A stretch of DNA of 64,000 nucleotides from Henckelia pumila. Its lineage: Eukaryota > Streptophyta > Magnoliopsida > Lamiales > Gesneriaceae. Each line of letters opens with the position of its first letter. The first letter of the stretch is position 1. The translations under genes were made by a program, and so were the position numbers. Below the pieces are notes generated by a model that saw only the letters and a list, made by a program, of their open reading frames with translations, was not told the DNA's origin and searched no databases. The stretch spans positions 85,640,151 through 85,704,150 of the forward strand of contig NC_133120.1 in the NCBI RefSeq assembly GCF_033568475.1, given 5' to 3'. Positions 1 through 14,476 of the stretch are shown piece by piece.

Positions 1-492
1 TTCTCGTGTAAATTCATCTGAGTTGAAATCAAATACATGTTCACTGGAGAAGAGTTGATGTGATGATTGATTGCTGATAGGTGGTTGGTCACTTTTGGCC
101 ATGAGGCAGCTATCTTCATAATCATCAGAGTTTGATGAGCTAACTGGATGGCAAGATTCCTCAATAAAAGCGATTGGTTCAGTTGAGCAACGTTCGAGTA
201 AGTCAGATGGATGAATTGGTTGACTTGTGCTCTCATCATCATTTGATCTGGAACTATCTGAGCAGCAGAGTTCTTTAAGATCTTCAATCATTGGACTCCT
301 GATCTGCTCAGCCTTCTCATCTGTTCCAAGCTTGATCAACTGCTGCCAAAGATCTTAGCAGTGGAGCATGTCTCAATAGTTTTGGCAGTACAGTTGTCCA
401 CGGTGGTGTACCAGAAGCTTTTAGCAATCTCACTAAATGCGGCCATTTGAATATGTTCAGAGACGAGAAAGTACCTCTCTCTGATACCACTT
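1..492 (-). mobile_element. Internal 5' part of an LTR retroelement (decayed gag-like)
   Basis: Read on the minus strand, this stretch follows the LTR at 493-1436 and starts with a primer binding site. A short reading frame starts with MAAFSEIAK just after the PBS and stops after about 36 codons near 335. A second frame then stays open to the window edge; it is rich in Ser, Asp and Glu and contains a CLMAK motif like that found after the zinc knuckle in plant Copia gag proteins. The frame change and the closeness of gag-like sequence to the PBS suggest an internally deleted, non-coding copy. Assignment to Copia is tentative because no integrase or reverse transcriptase lies inside the window. 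Confidence 0.55.
479..489 (-). other. Primer binding site (tRNA-iMet type) of the LTR element
   Basis: On the minus strand this reads TGGTATCAGAG, the standard plant LTR-retrotransposon site complementary to the 3' end of initiator methionine tRNA. It lies three bases inside the LTR end and fixes the orientation of the element as minus. Confidence 0.8.
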
Positions 493-1436
493 GATAGGAT
501 CGAAAATATCTTTCTCAATTATATGGAGTTCAGATGGGTTAGTAAATGGACTCCTGTCTTTCTCGTGTGTCTATATTAATCAACCAACTTAAATCAGTGC
601 GGAAGAGATTGACTAACAGATTGAACACAGATCAAATAGCTTGGTCGAATTTGTGAAGTGAGTGAACGTGTTAGGCAGAAAGGAAATAACACAGTGAATT
701 ATTTTTGGATGTTCGGAGCTCAATCTCCTACGTCACCCCTTCTTCCACCTCGGAAGGATTCACTCTCTTCTAGAAGACTTTGATCTTGTACAAGCAATTT
801 GCACAGATCCGATCCAAGATTGGACTTACACCTCTGCCTATCTCAGAACTCCTAGACACTCAAGAACACAACCCTTGATTGTTTCTTGTTACAAATGTAG
901 TGTTTTACAGAACATTCAACTGATCTGATATAATCTTACAACTCGATATTTCTGATCGTGTATTCTCTTCTCTTTCTGTAGCTCTCTTTTTCTTACGCTT
1001 CTTAACTTTTTTTTTCTTTTCTTCTCTTCTTGTATTTATAGCCTTTAGAAAGTATCCGTTAAGGTGTCGACAAGTCTCCTTAATTTACTCTTAGATCTTG
1101 ACTTTCTGGCTCTTTGTTGGCAACGTTCAAATCTTCTTTTAATGTCTTTTGTCTTTTAGCACAAAAGCTCTATGACATTCTAGGCTCTTCCATAAGTTCT
1201 TGATCTGTTCTGTTTCTGAGAATCATTCGGTCTGAATGTGGCTTTGATCTGTACTATGTGCAGATCAATTATGATCACATAATTGATCTGATCTCAAGAC
1301 ATCGTGAACTTGATCTGGCTTTTTTGTTGCTTCCATTGATCTGCTCGATAACTTATATGTTCTGCTTCTCTTCTGATCTGCTCAGTTGATGTCTAAGTTT
1401 GTCAAACACCGAAACTTAGATCTTGAATTTCTAACA
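493..1436 (-). mobile_element. Long terminal repeat, about 944 bp, minus strand
   Basis: The segment begins TGATAG and ends CTAACA on the plus strand, so on the element's own strand it runs TGTTAG...CTATCA with TG/CA ends and a near-perfect 6-bp terminal inverted repeat. The PBS follows directly. A TATA box (TATAAATA on the minus strand, 1033-1040) lies in a pyrimidine/purine-biased stretch typical of an LTR promoter. No second LTR is visible because the element runs off the left edge, so the borders rest on end structure alone. Confidence 0.65.
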
Positions 1437-2175
1437 TTTTTTTAAAAAAATATGTTTATTCAGTATACAAACAAATACAAATCAAGAATTTGTGTTTCAA
1501 TATTTTAAGAAACTGAATAGTATTTAATTAAGATTTTGTGAATTTTTTTTAAAATATTTGTGGAAAAAATATATTCACTTTATCTACAAGAAAATAAAAA
1601 ACAAAGTGTTTTGATATTTCAATTTTTTTGAAAACTGAATTTTTATATAATATGCACATAGTTTTTCAATTTTGATCTTATCATAATAATCGAATTAAAA
1701 TATATAAATTTGAACTCATGATATAATTATTTACTTCAATAGGTCCTTACACGAATTAAAATATATAATATTTTTTTTAAAAAAATGTTTATTCAGTATA
1801 CAAACAAATAAAAATCTAGAATTTGATGTTTCAATATTTTAAGAAATTGAATAGTATTTAATTAAGATATTTTTGAATTTTTTTAAAAAAATATTTGTGG
1901 AAAAAATATATTCACTTTATCTACAATAAAATAAAAAACAAAGTATTTTGATATTTCAATTTTTTTGAAAACTGAATTTTTATATAATATGCACATATTT
2001 TTTAAATTTTGATCTTATCATGATAATCGATTTTACATATTAATATTGATTACTTTATCTACAAGAAAATAAAAAAAACAAAGTATTTAAGAATTTAAAT
2101 CCTTTTGGAAACTGAATCTTTATCTAATTTGCACACACTTTGTCAATTTTGACCTTATCATAATAATCTATTTTA
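1437..2175. repeat. AT-rich tandem repeat, about 340-bp unit, 2.4 copies
   Basis: A unit starting near GTTTATTCAGTATACAAAC occurs at 1454 and again at 1797. The two copies share most of their length, including the blocks GGAAAAAATATATTCACTTT and TTGATCTTATCA. A third, truncated copy follows from about 2051 to 2170. Nothing in it looks coding. Confidence 0.75.
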
Positions 2176-2465
2176 CATATAATATAATATTGATTTACGT
2201 TTATGTCCTATAACTAAAGTGTTATTTTTACTTTTATAACCCTATATATTTTTATATGATTTTACTTATAGTATAAATAAAGGACAACATTGTTATTTCA
2301 CAATGGTAAAACTTTGACCTTTTATTCACTCTTTTATATAGCTATAGATGTACAACAACATCTACTTTAAATGTATATAAAATTTAAAACAACTCAATTG
2401 GATTATTATTGAAGAAAATTAAGAATAAAAGCATATATTCGAGTCAAAAATTGAGATCGAACATT

Positions 2466-3115
2466 GTTGAATTGTCAAATATAACGTCAGCAATTGAACT
2501 AACAATAGTCAAAAATTAAATGTTAGTGTACCAAAACCAAATTTGAAAAATCAATGGACTAAAACTCAAATTTAGATAAGTTAATGAATCAAAAAATCAC
2601 TTATCTGAAAAAGATTACTGTAGCAAGTTAATCTACAACAATTGTCTTATGATTAACATGGTTTATCAGAGAAAAAATAATACGTGATTTTTATTTACTT
2701 TATCAATGGAAGATAAACTTTCATATCTAAATAAAAGCTTTTAAATAAAGGAAAAATAGTTTTTTTTTTCACTAACTTATTTAATATTATGATTTGGTCC
2801 ACTAAGTTTACAAAGTATATTTTTGATACGTTAAATTTTAATTCGGTTATTTTAGGTCTAATTGGGTTAGAGGCCCATTGGAAAATACTGGCTTATAATA
2901 AAAAAATACTGACATGACGTAAAAATGCTGAAGTGAGATAGAACATTGTTGAATTGTCAAATATCAAGTCATCAATTGGACAAACAATAATTGAAAATTA
3001 AATGTGAGTGCACCATAACCAAATTTGACAACTCAATGGACTAAAACTCAAATTTGGACAAGTTAATGAATAAAAAATCATTTTTCTGAAAGAAATTACT
3101 GTTTTTTCCTTAAAA
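2466..3115. repeat. Diverged direct repeat pair (about 170 bp each)
   Basis: GAACATTGTTGAATTGTCAA and the following roughly 170 bases at 2459-2635 recur at 2941-3110 with scattered substitutions, including the shared block CAATGGACTAAAACTCAAAT. The spacing is about 480 bp. This looks like a non-autonomous repeat or a local duplication. No coding potential is visible. Confidence 0.6.
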
Positions 3116-3818
3116 ATCAATATAAATAAAATTATCATTTAACATAAATTGTTTAAGCTGGGATGCAATAATAGTCTCTAAGAGCAATCGAAACACGATG
3201 CTTAAGATTTTGTAATATTTAAGATATTTGAATCGTATTGTTACCATCAACTATAAATTTTGGTAAAGCGATATGTATTCGGTCATACAATTAATATCAG
3301 AGTCAAGACCATAGTTTCGATTCACATTGATTGAAAGCACAATTGTTGATAAGGTGATTGTTTGGGTGCAATAATTGTCCTCTTGTGTTAAACAACTGAA
3401 ATACGTATTTGTTTGAACTGTGCTACGATCTAAAAGATTTGCGTTACACAATTACCACCAACTATAGTTTTTAGTAAAACACAAATCTCTTGATCCTACC
3501 GTTTGTAACAATATAAATATTTTACATTTTTCAATAAATATATAACATATGTTATTGCTTTAAAGTTGTTAGCTTTAAAAAATAAAACTTAATGAATAAA
3601 CATATAATATCACTAGAAAAAAGTCTATCAGAAACCGACTAATAGAACAAAAAAGAAAGTTAAATAGGTCATATGATCACTTCAGTAGCTAATTAGATAT
3701 TGAATCATAGTTACTCAAGTTTGAACTTGGCACCCGTAAAAATTATAACATTTTATTTTAATAAAACTAAACATTCAAAATTTGATAATTCCGATCATAA
3801 TTAAATAAAATTGTTATT

Positions 3819-3845
3819 ACGTGCAACGCACGTACATTTTGCTAG
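3819..3845 (+). mobile_element. Helitron 3' terminus
   Basis: ACGTGC-AAC-GCACGT forms a 6-bp hairpin. Eight bases further on lies CTAG, followed by T. A short GC-rich hairpin 8-12 bases before a terminal CTRR with a T 3' flank is the diagnostic Helitron end. The matching 5' TC end could not be placed, so the size of the element is unknown; it lies to the left. Confidence 0.6.
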
Positions 3846-5820
3846 TATATACATATATATTATTCAGTATTTTTAGTTAAATGATTGCACTCAGTGCTCC
3901 ATCGATCTACCAGATATTTTCAATGATAAAATACTTGGTGATAAAAAATAAAATAAAATAAGGAAAAAAAAAAAAAAAAAGTGGTCTCCAAACTTTAGTT
4001 AATAACTTTTTAAGCTTGGGGTAACCAATTAATATGTGGCCACCACACATTGTTCGTTAGAGCATTTGATGAGGCGCCCCAAACATCACATAAAATGTTG
4101 GATCATTGTTGGTGATAAATATTACACAAAAACTATCGTGAAATCTTCTCATAATTAATTTTTCAAAACGGATCTTCAAATCATGTAAACTTATGAAAAA
4201 TAGTATTTTTTATTGCATTCAGACTAGATCAATTCGACTCACAGATCTATGTATACTATGTCTCTCTTAAAAAATAATAATAAAATAAAACTTCTCTAAA
4301 TGTCATGTATCATCAGCTGTCATTGGGAGCATGTGAGGTCCCAATTTGAACGTCTTTTGGAGAAATCCAAAGGGTACAAGGTTAGTACGAAACAGGTACA
4401 AATCAAACGACAATCACAAATCTAAAGGTACAATATTGGATTGTGTTTGAAGTTTCTTGGCCATTTGTGGAGCCTACTTGTGCACGATATCTTATGAGTG
4501 TAAGGGAGGATGTTTGTTAGGCACTAGCCTAATGAAGGCCAATGGTTTTATCGATGTTTTGGCATGAGCTATCCATTTCTGCCAACCACGGAGAAAAAGC
4601 ATGGACCAAACTTCCAAATCCAGAATAAAGGAAAAATAATTTTTTTTTAAAAGAATAATAAAGGTAAAACGTTTCCAATTACAAGAGACGATTATAAACT
4701 TCTTCAATTGTCCAAGATTTTTTTCTTCCCTATGTCTATGCCTAGCTACCACATATATAAAGTTTGAAACCAATTTGTGATCACATAACTATCAACTTTC
4801 TAAAATTCAACTATTCACACTTCATCTTTACAAAATACATCAAATCTTTAATATTCCAACTTTATCTTTACCATTCCTCCTAAAATATTTAACACTTACT
4901 TCATAAAAGGGTAGATTGTTTAGTACTCGTTAATTCTCTAATTCTATTCCTATTGTGTAAAACATGTTTATGAGATGTTAGTATAAGTGTAATATCTTCG
5001 GACCATATATAAAGATCCAATTTTAATTTGACTATGTGTGATTCATATATATTTTTATGAACTTCATAGTGTTCAAATCAATTTTAAATCATTCAATTTA
5101 CATTCAGGTGAATTCAGACACCTAAACATTGTCTCATTATCCTAGAAGGAAATGTTAATGGTACGATATCTTTGTGTTCAACCACTAAACTAAAATTCAT
5201 CACAAAATTCTAATTAAAACATGAATTTACAAAACAACTTTTAATTCAATATAACGTTTATATTACATGCACATGCAAAACATGTTCATTGCACTAGTAC
5301 TATTAAAATTAAACTCCATATATTAAATATTTTGGTGTTTTGGTGAAGCTTAATATTTTTTTTCCTCCATTCTACCCCTCACTCTATCTCTAATTTCAAT
5401 CAACCAACCAAAAAATACGAATTATTTAATGCTTAACATAATTATAAATATTTCTACATTTGTATTGTTTTCCCTTCTTTTTTTTTTTTCCTTTCATTCA
5501 AATTAAATTAATTATACATTATTTAAAAATTATAATAAAAATTAATATTATATATATGTTCACGAGACGCGTATCAATGAAGCTAATATTTAAATATAAG
5601 TTATATCATTATTATCCAAATAATAACTACAAACTATAATAAAATAATCACAAATCTTTAAAAAGAAACAGAAATTGGAAGTCTGTACGTCTATCAAAAC
5701 AAAAAATGCTGAAAGAAACCTGTAAAACGGGTACAAATGCGTACTTGGAACACGTTATTATTTAGCTACACATCACTTAATTACAAGAGAAGCAAACTCA
5801 TTCCACCGAAAAACTCTTAC
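3846..5820. other. Intergenic, no gene seen
   Basis: AT-rich DNA with homopolymer runs (A-run near 3966-3980, T-run near 5480-5490). Short open frames, such as one of 93 codons on the minus strand at 4492-4773, have plain AT-driven composition and no recognisable motif. This region also holds whatever lies 3' of CRY2. Confidence 0.5.
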
Positions 5821-5824
5821 TTTG

Positions 5825-5875
5825 GGTAGTGTTGGGGAGAGTTTCTCGAAAGTAAAAGCTCTCCCAAACACCACC
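5825..5875. mobile_element. Short foldback MITE remnant (GGTAGTGTTTG family)
   Basis: GGTAGTGTTGGGGAGAG and its inverted partner CTCTCCCAAACACCACC form a 51-bp hairpin followed by TTA. The arms match the longer MITEs at 40688-40813 and 46801-46915, so this is probably an internally deleted member. It lies just downstream of the CRY2 gene. Confidence 0.55.
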
Positions 5876-5908
5876 TTATTCACAGATCGATCGATACTCT
5901 ATTCACCG

Positions 5909-8480
5909 TCATTCACTATGCAGATGGGCAGCTCCTGCATCAACAGAGCAAGAAAAATATCTGATATCTACATAGTTTCAAATGTGATTTAAATCTGAGA
6001 AGCCACGCCTTCTTGTGAATATCTAGATGAATATATTAAGACTCCAATAACGAATCTAGCGAATTGAAACGTAAACATGATTTAGAGATCATATATATAG
6101 TACCACATGCATTTTTACGGTACCTGGCATGTTTTCGACTTGCTGTGACATTGAAGAACAGTTTTGGGGAAAGGGAAATGGATGTGATCTACTGCTTGTT
6201 GCCTGTCTTTTACCAAAACAAGATTCGGCCGTCGAACGCAACTCGTCCTCCGTTTTCAACCTCTCCCCTCCACTACTGCAACCACGCAACTTATTATCTT
6301 CTGAGACCACCCTTTCGCCTTCGGTAGACTTCAACCTCTTGTTGTTGTTAATAACCATGTTGTCCGAATTTTGTATTGAGGTCACTCTTCGACAGCGAGA
6401 CGAGGCGTCAGGAAACAGACTTCTGCCCTTGACAACTGCGTTGGGAATAGGTGTATCATAGTTATCAAAGACTTCTTCATCTGTTCCATCGGCTCTGGCT
6501 GATAATTCTTTCCCGCGCATGATTGATATGGCTTCAGTTAGCCGAGCTCTGGCTAAATCTATGTCGATTATAGGCTTTGGGTAGTTTGATCCCAAGTCGA
6601 CTCCTGCAGAATTAAGCACATATTCAGGGGCATCATATGGATGATGGATCCACTCGCATGGTATTTGCGCCAACTCGGGTAACCATTGCCTTATATAGTC
6701 TCCATCTGGATCATACTTGAATCCCTGAACCTGGATCACAAAATCAAGAAAACACCAAACCAAATGGACATGATTTGTCTATTTGTGAGAAGGATCGGAG
6801 ACTAAACTCAATCGGTCTAACCTGAGGGAAGTCCATTCGCTCGAGTGCATGGCCATCAGGCAAGCTTCCGGAGATGTACTGCCATCCGAGGATGTCGTTT
6901 TCCAAGTCAGCATCCAAAAGGGTATCCCAGAAATACCTCATCCCCCATTGCCAAGGTAGAACAAGAAATTTCACAAAGAAACTCGAAACAATAACTCTAA
7001 TCCTATTGTGAATCCATCCGGTCGCCCAGAGTTCTCTCATTCCAGCATCAACAAGCGGATAGCCGGTTCGTCCTTGTCTCCAAGCCTTGAAATGCACTTG
7101 ATTTGCATCCCAAGGGAAAAATTTCAGGTGACTCAGCAACGGCTTTTCGTGAGTAAACGGGAAATTGAAACATATGTAGCGGGAATACTCTCTTAATCTA
7201 ATACCCTTGAGGAAAATATTCGCACTGTTTTCGCCGACCAAATTTTTCTCGTTTCTCCAGACTCTCTGTTTCATTAGCACACTCAGGAAAACTTTTCTCA
7301 CACTTAGCTCCCCGTAATGAAGGTACGGGGACAAAAGGGATGTGCAGTTCCCATGGACCCTGAACCTATCTTTTGAGTAGTTGATTAGATGATTTTCCAT
7401 GAATCCAGTAAAAGCTTTGTTAGCATTAGCCCAGCCTGGCGACCATCCTCTTCCAAGCAACACATTACTCGACTTCTCGTCTTCGTCTTCAAGACCCAAT
7501 TCATCAATCAAACATTTTTCGATTTTCCCTGTCAAAAGCACCAAGAACAGCTCATTAGTCGTTTTTTCTTGAATTTTCAGAGTCTCGTCCTTTTTCATAG
7601 TTAATCTCGTCTGCTCCAGTGCACTAATTTTGTCTCAGCTAAAGCACGATTTCCCGACTTAGGATAAACTGATAAATTTACTAAATTGGTAGAAAACTAG
7701 ATCAAAACTCGATGAGACGACCTACTAGAAAAATGAAAAGTGAGACATCAAACCTGTAGCCGGCACCAAACAGCGTGGGGGAAGATGCGCCACAGGTCCC
7801 GTTTGCAGTTTCAACCATTTATCAGCATAAGCATCGAACGTAGTAAAAGCATTTCCATTATGGTCATATATTTCCCAAGGCTCATGCAATAGCTCAGCGT
7901 TGTAACTTTGAACACAAACTCCCCTTTCCCCCAACTTTTGAGTAATATGGTGGTCACGAACAAGTGAAACAGGATCTGTAACGAAAGATAATATATCTGA
8001 AGTTGAGAATTCAAGAATAAAAGAGCGAAATCGGAGTACAAGAAATGATTTCATATGAACTTTGAATTCAAACCATCCAATTTAAGTGTATTTTAAATCA
8101 ATTCATGACCGAACTAAACTCCCTCATGACCACAAACCATTCAAAAAAAAAAAAAAAAAGAACTCACCATAAAGGTGGTTGTAGACGACTTTCGTCGCGC
8201 CAACAGCACCAATACAATCCAATAAAGCAGATAGAGTACTCTCTGCTTTGATAAGTACTAATTCTGCCCCAAGAGATTTCAAAGACTGCTCCATCTGTAT
8301 GAGAGATTGCTTAAGCCACCACCGCGAAACCCGCCCCGGTATATATGTGCCTTCTTCTTTAGGACACCATATAAAGACTGGTAATACACTGCCATCCCTT
8401 GCAGCAGCAGCTAAAGCAGGATTATCTTCGATCCTCAAATCCCTCCTAAACCACACTATGCTCTTGCAGTTACTTTCCAT
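5909..8480 (-). CDS. CRY2: Cryptochrome 2 (blue-light photoreceptor)
   Basis: Flavoprotein blue-light receptor of the nucleus controlling flowering and photomorphogenesis. Exons on the minus strand: 8480-8168, 7975-7754, 7528-6822 and 6730 onward; phases join without gaps. Exon 1 encodes the photolyase alpha/beta domain (IVWFRRDLRIEDNPALAAAA, then YIPGRVSRWW). Exons 2 and 3 continue with DPVSLVRDH and the FAD-binding region (WRQGRTGYPLVDAGMRELWA, DADLENDILGWQY). The last exon carries the C-terminal extension with KRLK basic residues and the STAES part of the DAS motif. The family's N-terminal wording (SVLPVFIWCP, GATKVVYNHLY) fits CRY2 rather than CRY1. The C-terminus is uncertain. Reading through stops at 6089 (627 aa). 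Alternatively a CAG/GTACCG donor after 6124 joins a 26-nt exon at 5934-5909 after an ATGCAG acceptor (624 aa). Arabidopsis CRY2 is 612 aa. No frame breaks are visible. Confidence 0.93.
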
Positions 8481-8604
8481 TTCCAAGAATATCAATCCTC
8501 GTGATCAAAGTTTGATATTTTTTCACTCCCCACAAAATTCAGTTTCTTAATTATAATAGGCTGTATATAATCCCCAGAACAATAAACTCTCGAAACGGGC
8601 CATG

Positions 8605-8701
8605 TCAATCTGCTGTAACAAATACATCTTCCGGCAGAGAAATTGGAACTTGTGCACAGACATCCTTCCAGGTCAGTTCTTCACCAGAAACCAAAATGTA
8701 A
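8605..8701 (-). other. Orphan coding-like exon upstream of CRY2
   Basis: On the minus strand, a TTTTTCTTCAAG acceptor-like site is followed by an open frame containing SGEELTWKDVCAQVP and ending LPEDVFVTAD, then TGA. The composition and balanced codons look like a real protein end, unlike the surrounding AT-rich DNA. No ATG precedes it in frame and I found no matching upstream exons, so it could be the last exon of an unannotated gene, a gene relic, or part of the CRY2 leader. I do not recognise the family. Confidence 0.3.
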
Positions 8702-8707
8702 CTTGAA

Positions 8708-10001
8708 GAAAAAGTACAAAAAAAGTTTAGGTTGGAGCAAAAACAAAATACTTTTGCAGAAAAAAGATTGAGAAAAACTTAAATATATATGCATAGAGAC
8801 CAGATTTCATATGACTAAGTGAAATGTTTCCCAGACAAACTTAGCAGTGTGCACAGGCCCACTACGACAAAAATCAAGTATGGTGTTGATCATCATGCAG
8901 ATTTGTATCCTCGGAATGGAATATCAATAATATAATTAACTATATCCCGTTGAGGAAACAAACGCATAAATTTAACAATTTCGATAATTGAGATTGACGT
9001 ACGTATTTTTATAAATCGATACATATGTTTGCACAATATATTTTAGAAATTATAGATATTTATTGAGATGCAATATTTCACTTTATTGGCATACGACACA
9101 CACGTATGAGGTATGGCCGATACTTGGTTTCTAAAATTAGTAAAAGGGATATTTTGAAATTTGCTAATGTAAGATGAGACATGTCCGTGCAAGCACGAAA
9201 AAAGAACCAAATTTGTGAGTCAAGTCATGTATGTGCAGAGTCAGAAATTTAGAATATCCCAAAAAAACTTATCTCACAAGTGAAAAGTTCCTTTCCACAG
9301 AGGATCCATTCCTATCCAAAATTTGGAGTTAATACGTTAGAATTTAGATGATCCCTTTAGCTTAAGTTCAATCTCTCAATTTATTAATGTGCCGATTAGA
9401 TGAGATTCAAACCGTTAATTATTGATGGTTCGAGTTAACGTCGAGCAATATTGAAGCTAATTTTAATTAAGAATTTTGAGCACTTTGATATATAGGGACT
9501 ATCAATATCAAGATCTTCACTTTCATCAATTTTGTGTAATCTCAAGTGGAGGTATGATAAATTTTTCCTAATGACCAAAGATGTTGTGTTTTTTAAAGAA
9601 AGAAAAGGGTTACTCTTATGCAATGTACACAAGGACCAAAGTTTTACATTTGAGAAAAGGTATTTAATGCATTACCTTAAACATTGAATGAAAACTACAA
9701 AGGTGCCTGTCAACATCAAAAGGTAGGCGGAAAATTTTTAAGGTACTTTTGGTTGTGGCCTCATTTATTATTAAATTGGGACACAAGTTCTAGAAGACAC
9801 CCATTTCATTACATCTCAACAAACGCAAAAGTTTTGAAATTAAAGCGCAATGGAATGAAGAAGGGTGGATACGGACGGAGTCTCCATCTTTAGTCCTTCA
9901 ACAATCTCATTTATTTAAAACTGCTGCTGACATGCTTATATTGCCACAAAATGGGAAAAATGAGTAGCACCAATTGCTAACACTACGCAAAAGGAAGGAG
10001 A
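8708..10001. other. Intergenic between CRY2 and MDH
   Basis: This region holds the promoter side of CRY2 (minus strand, right of 8480) and the 3' flank of malate dehydrogenase. It is AT-rich with only short unsupported open frames. No RNA gene or clear transposon end was seen. Confidence 0.45.
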
Positions 10002-12656
<2,655 letters not shown>

Positions 12657-12755
12657 GATTGATTGCGAGATCTGCGATCAGAAAGCGATTATACCAATGA
12701 AATGTGAGGGAGGAGGCAAAAGAGAGGCACTCTGTCCACACAAGACACCACTTCC

Positions 12756-12764
12756 CTTTTATAA
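12756..12764 (-). promoter_or_regulatory. TATA box of the malate dehydrogenase gene
   Basis: On the minus strand this reads TTATAAAAG, about 100 bp upstream of the ATG at 12656. That leaves a plausible 5' leader of roughly 70 bp. The position and sequence are typical for a plant RNA polymerase II core promoter. Confidence 0.55.
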
Positions 12765-12856
12765 GAGTGAAGTTTTTGATATTGCCAAGCCGAATTTAGA
12801 CATTCCAAGGCATAATCTATTTTTTTCCACATACATTCCAAGGCCTAACAATTAGG

Positions 12857-14476
12857 CATTATGGCATGCTTAGTGACGGCCCTATACATTTAGTGTTTTA
12901 GTTAATAGTTAATTATGGAACAATATTAACGCGATATGTTGATTATTTTGTTTTTTAGGTGAATGCTAATTATTTTGTTTTTTTGTGAGATTCAATAATA
13001 AATTATTGATTTCATTTAACAAATCATCTTTATAATTTTGAAGGATCATAATATTATCAACTCAATCAATCTATTTTATGTACGAAAAGACAGATTCAAT
13101 GGGTTATGCAAATTTTATATTAAATTTTATTGTACGGGGGATTTGTCTATTTTTTGGCAGGTCGATTTTGTCAACTTAATCTATTTATTTTATGTAGTGA
13201 TGTTGACCGATCCAAGCGCCTAGTACAATTTGATATATTTTTTACAGCTCTAATTCATACCAGGGAAATATTTAAAGGATATGAGAAGGCAGAGCAAATT
13301 AATTGAAAAAAAAGTTATAGACGATATAATGAAGCATACAAATATGACATCATTTGACACGAGGAATCGGCAAACATAAATATTGGGCGTCGAATGTGCT
13401 TCAAGATGTAAGCATAGGAGACTGTGACATCATTTTGTAATTTCACAGAAAAAGTCTCCAAAATATTTTTTGAAAATCTATTTTTAAAAATGCTTACATT
13501 CTATATAGCTCGTTATTTTTATACTAGCATGTTATGACACACATATTTTGTATGTAAATAATCGATCTAGCTCTAATCAATTACTTCAAACAGACCATGA
13601 GAGTATATATGTAATTTTATGTAAGATTTGATCAGCAATTCAATTAAAGTGAGTTATTATAAGAGCATAAACTTTAATTATAGTATAGATAGGTATAAAT
13701 ATAAATATATAATCTTCAATACTTAAAAAAAACTATTTAAGAATATATCGAGATCTCATCTTATTATCAACTTTACACTAACAGTTCTCTATAATTTTAT
13801 TTTTAAGAAGTGTTTGCAATAGATTGTGCATTTTAAAAGTGATTAATTTTGATAATACAAGTTAGTTGATAATTTTCGTATCTCTCTTCATCATCTTCGA
13901 TTATGTTTTCAATTTTTTCTTACTTTATCTCAAAGATAAAATAATGTTAGCACATTTATAAATAATCTATAATATAGTTGTATCCTAATAAAATATTTAT
14001 TTATCTTGTATCTAAATTTTTTATTTTTAAATAATCATTGTCATAATTATTATAAGAGAAATCATCTCTAATATCTTTTACACTATATATATATATATAT
14101 ATGTATATATGCACGTACAGTATTAATGAAAGAGTTTTATAAAATAAAATTCAACTCGATCAAAATCAAAATTTATTTTCACCATTTGAACAATTTGATG
14201 ATTTTGACTATGCAATAAATATAATATAATTGTGTGAGTAATTTTCATGTATAAAATACTGATGAAAGCCTTCCTGATTAAGCAATAATAACGTATTAGA
14301 TTAAGAGAAATTCCCATTATCTGGAAGGCCACCCGATCCCATTTCGCAGGCGGAGCCAAGCATTTAAAAAAAAAATATCTTTCTGTGCTTCGCTTCGCTG
14401 CCCCGAAAATCTCGTTGAATTCGGGGAATATTCATTCTACCTTTTTCCCCCTTTCAAAAAATTCGATCTTTAAAGA
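12857..14476. other. Divergent intergenic region between MDH and the XBAT35-like gene
   Basis: Upstream region shared by two genes transcribed away from each other. It is AT-rich, with a TA microsatellite at about 14083-14102. I saw no transposon ends and no coding frame. The part next to 14477 becomes pyrimidine-rich, as expected for a plant 5' leader. Confidence 0.45.

Noticed and set aside
4492-4773. 93-codon minus-strand frame
   Set aside because: No motif, no promoter or splice context, and a composition explained by AT-rich DNA.
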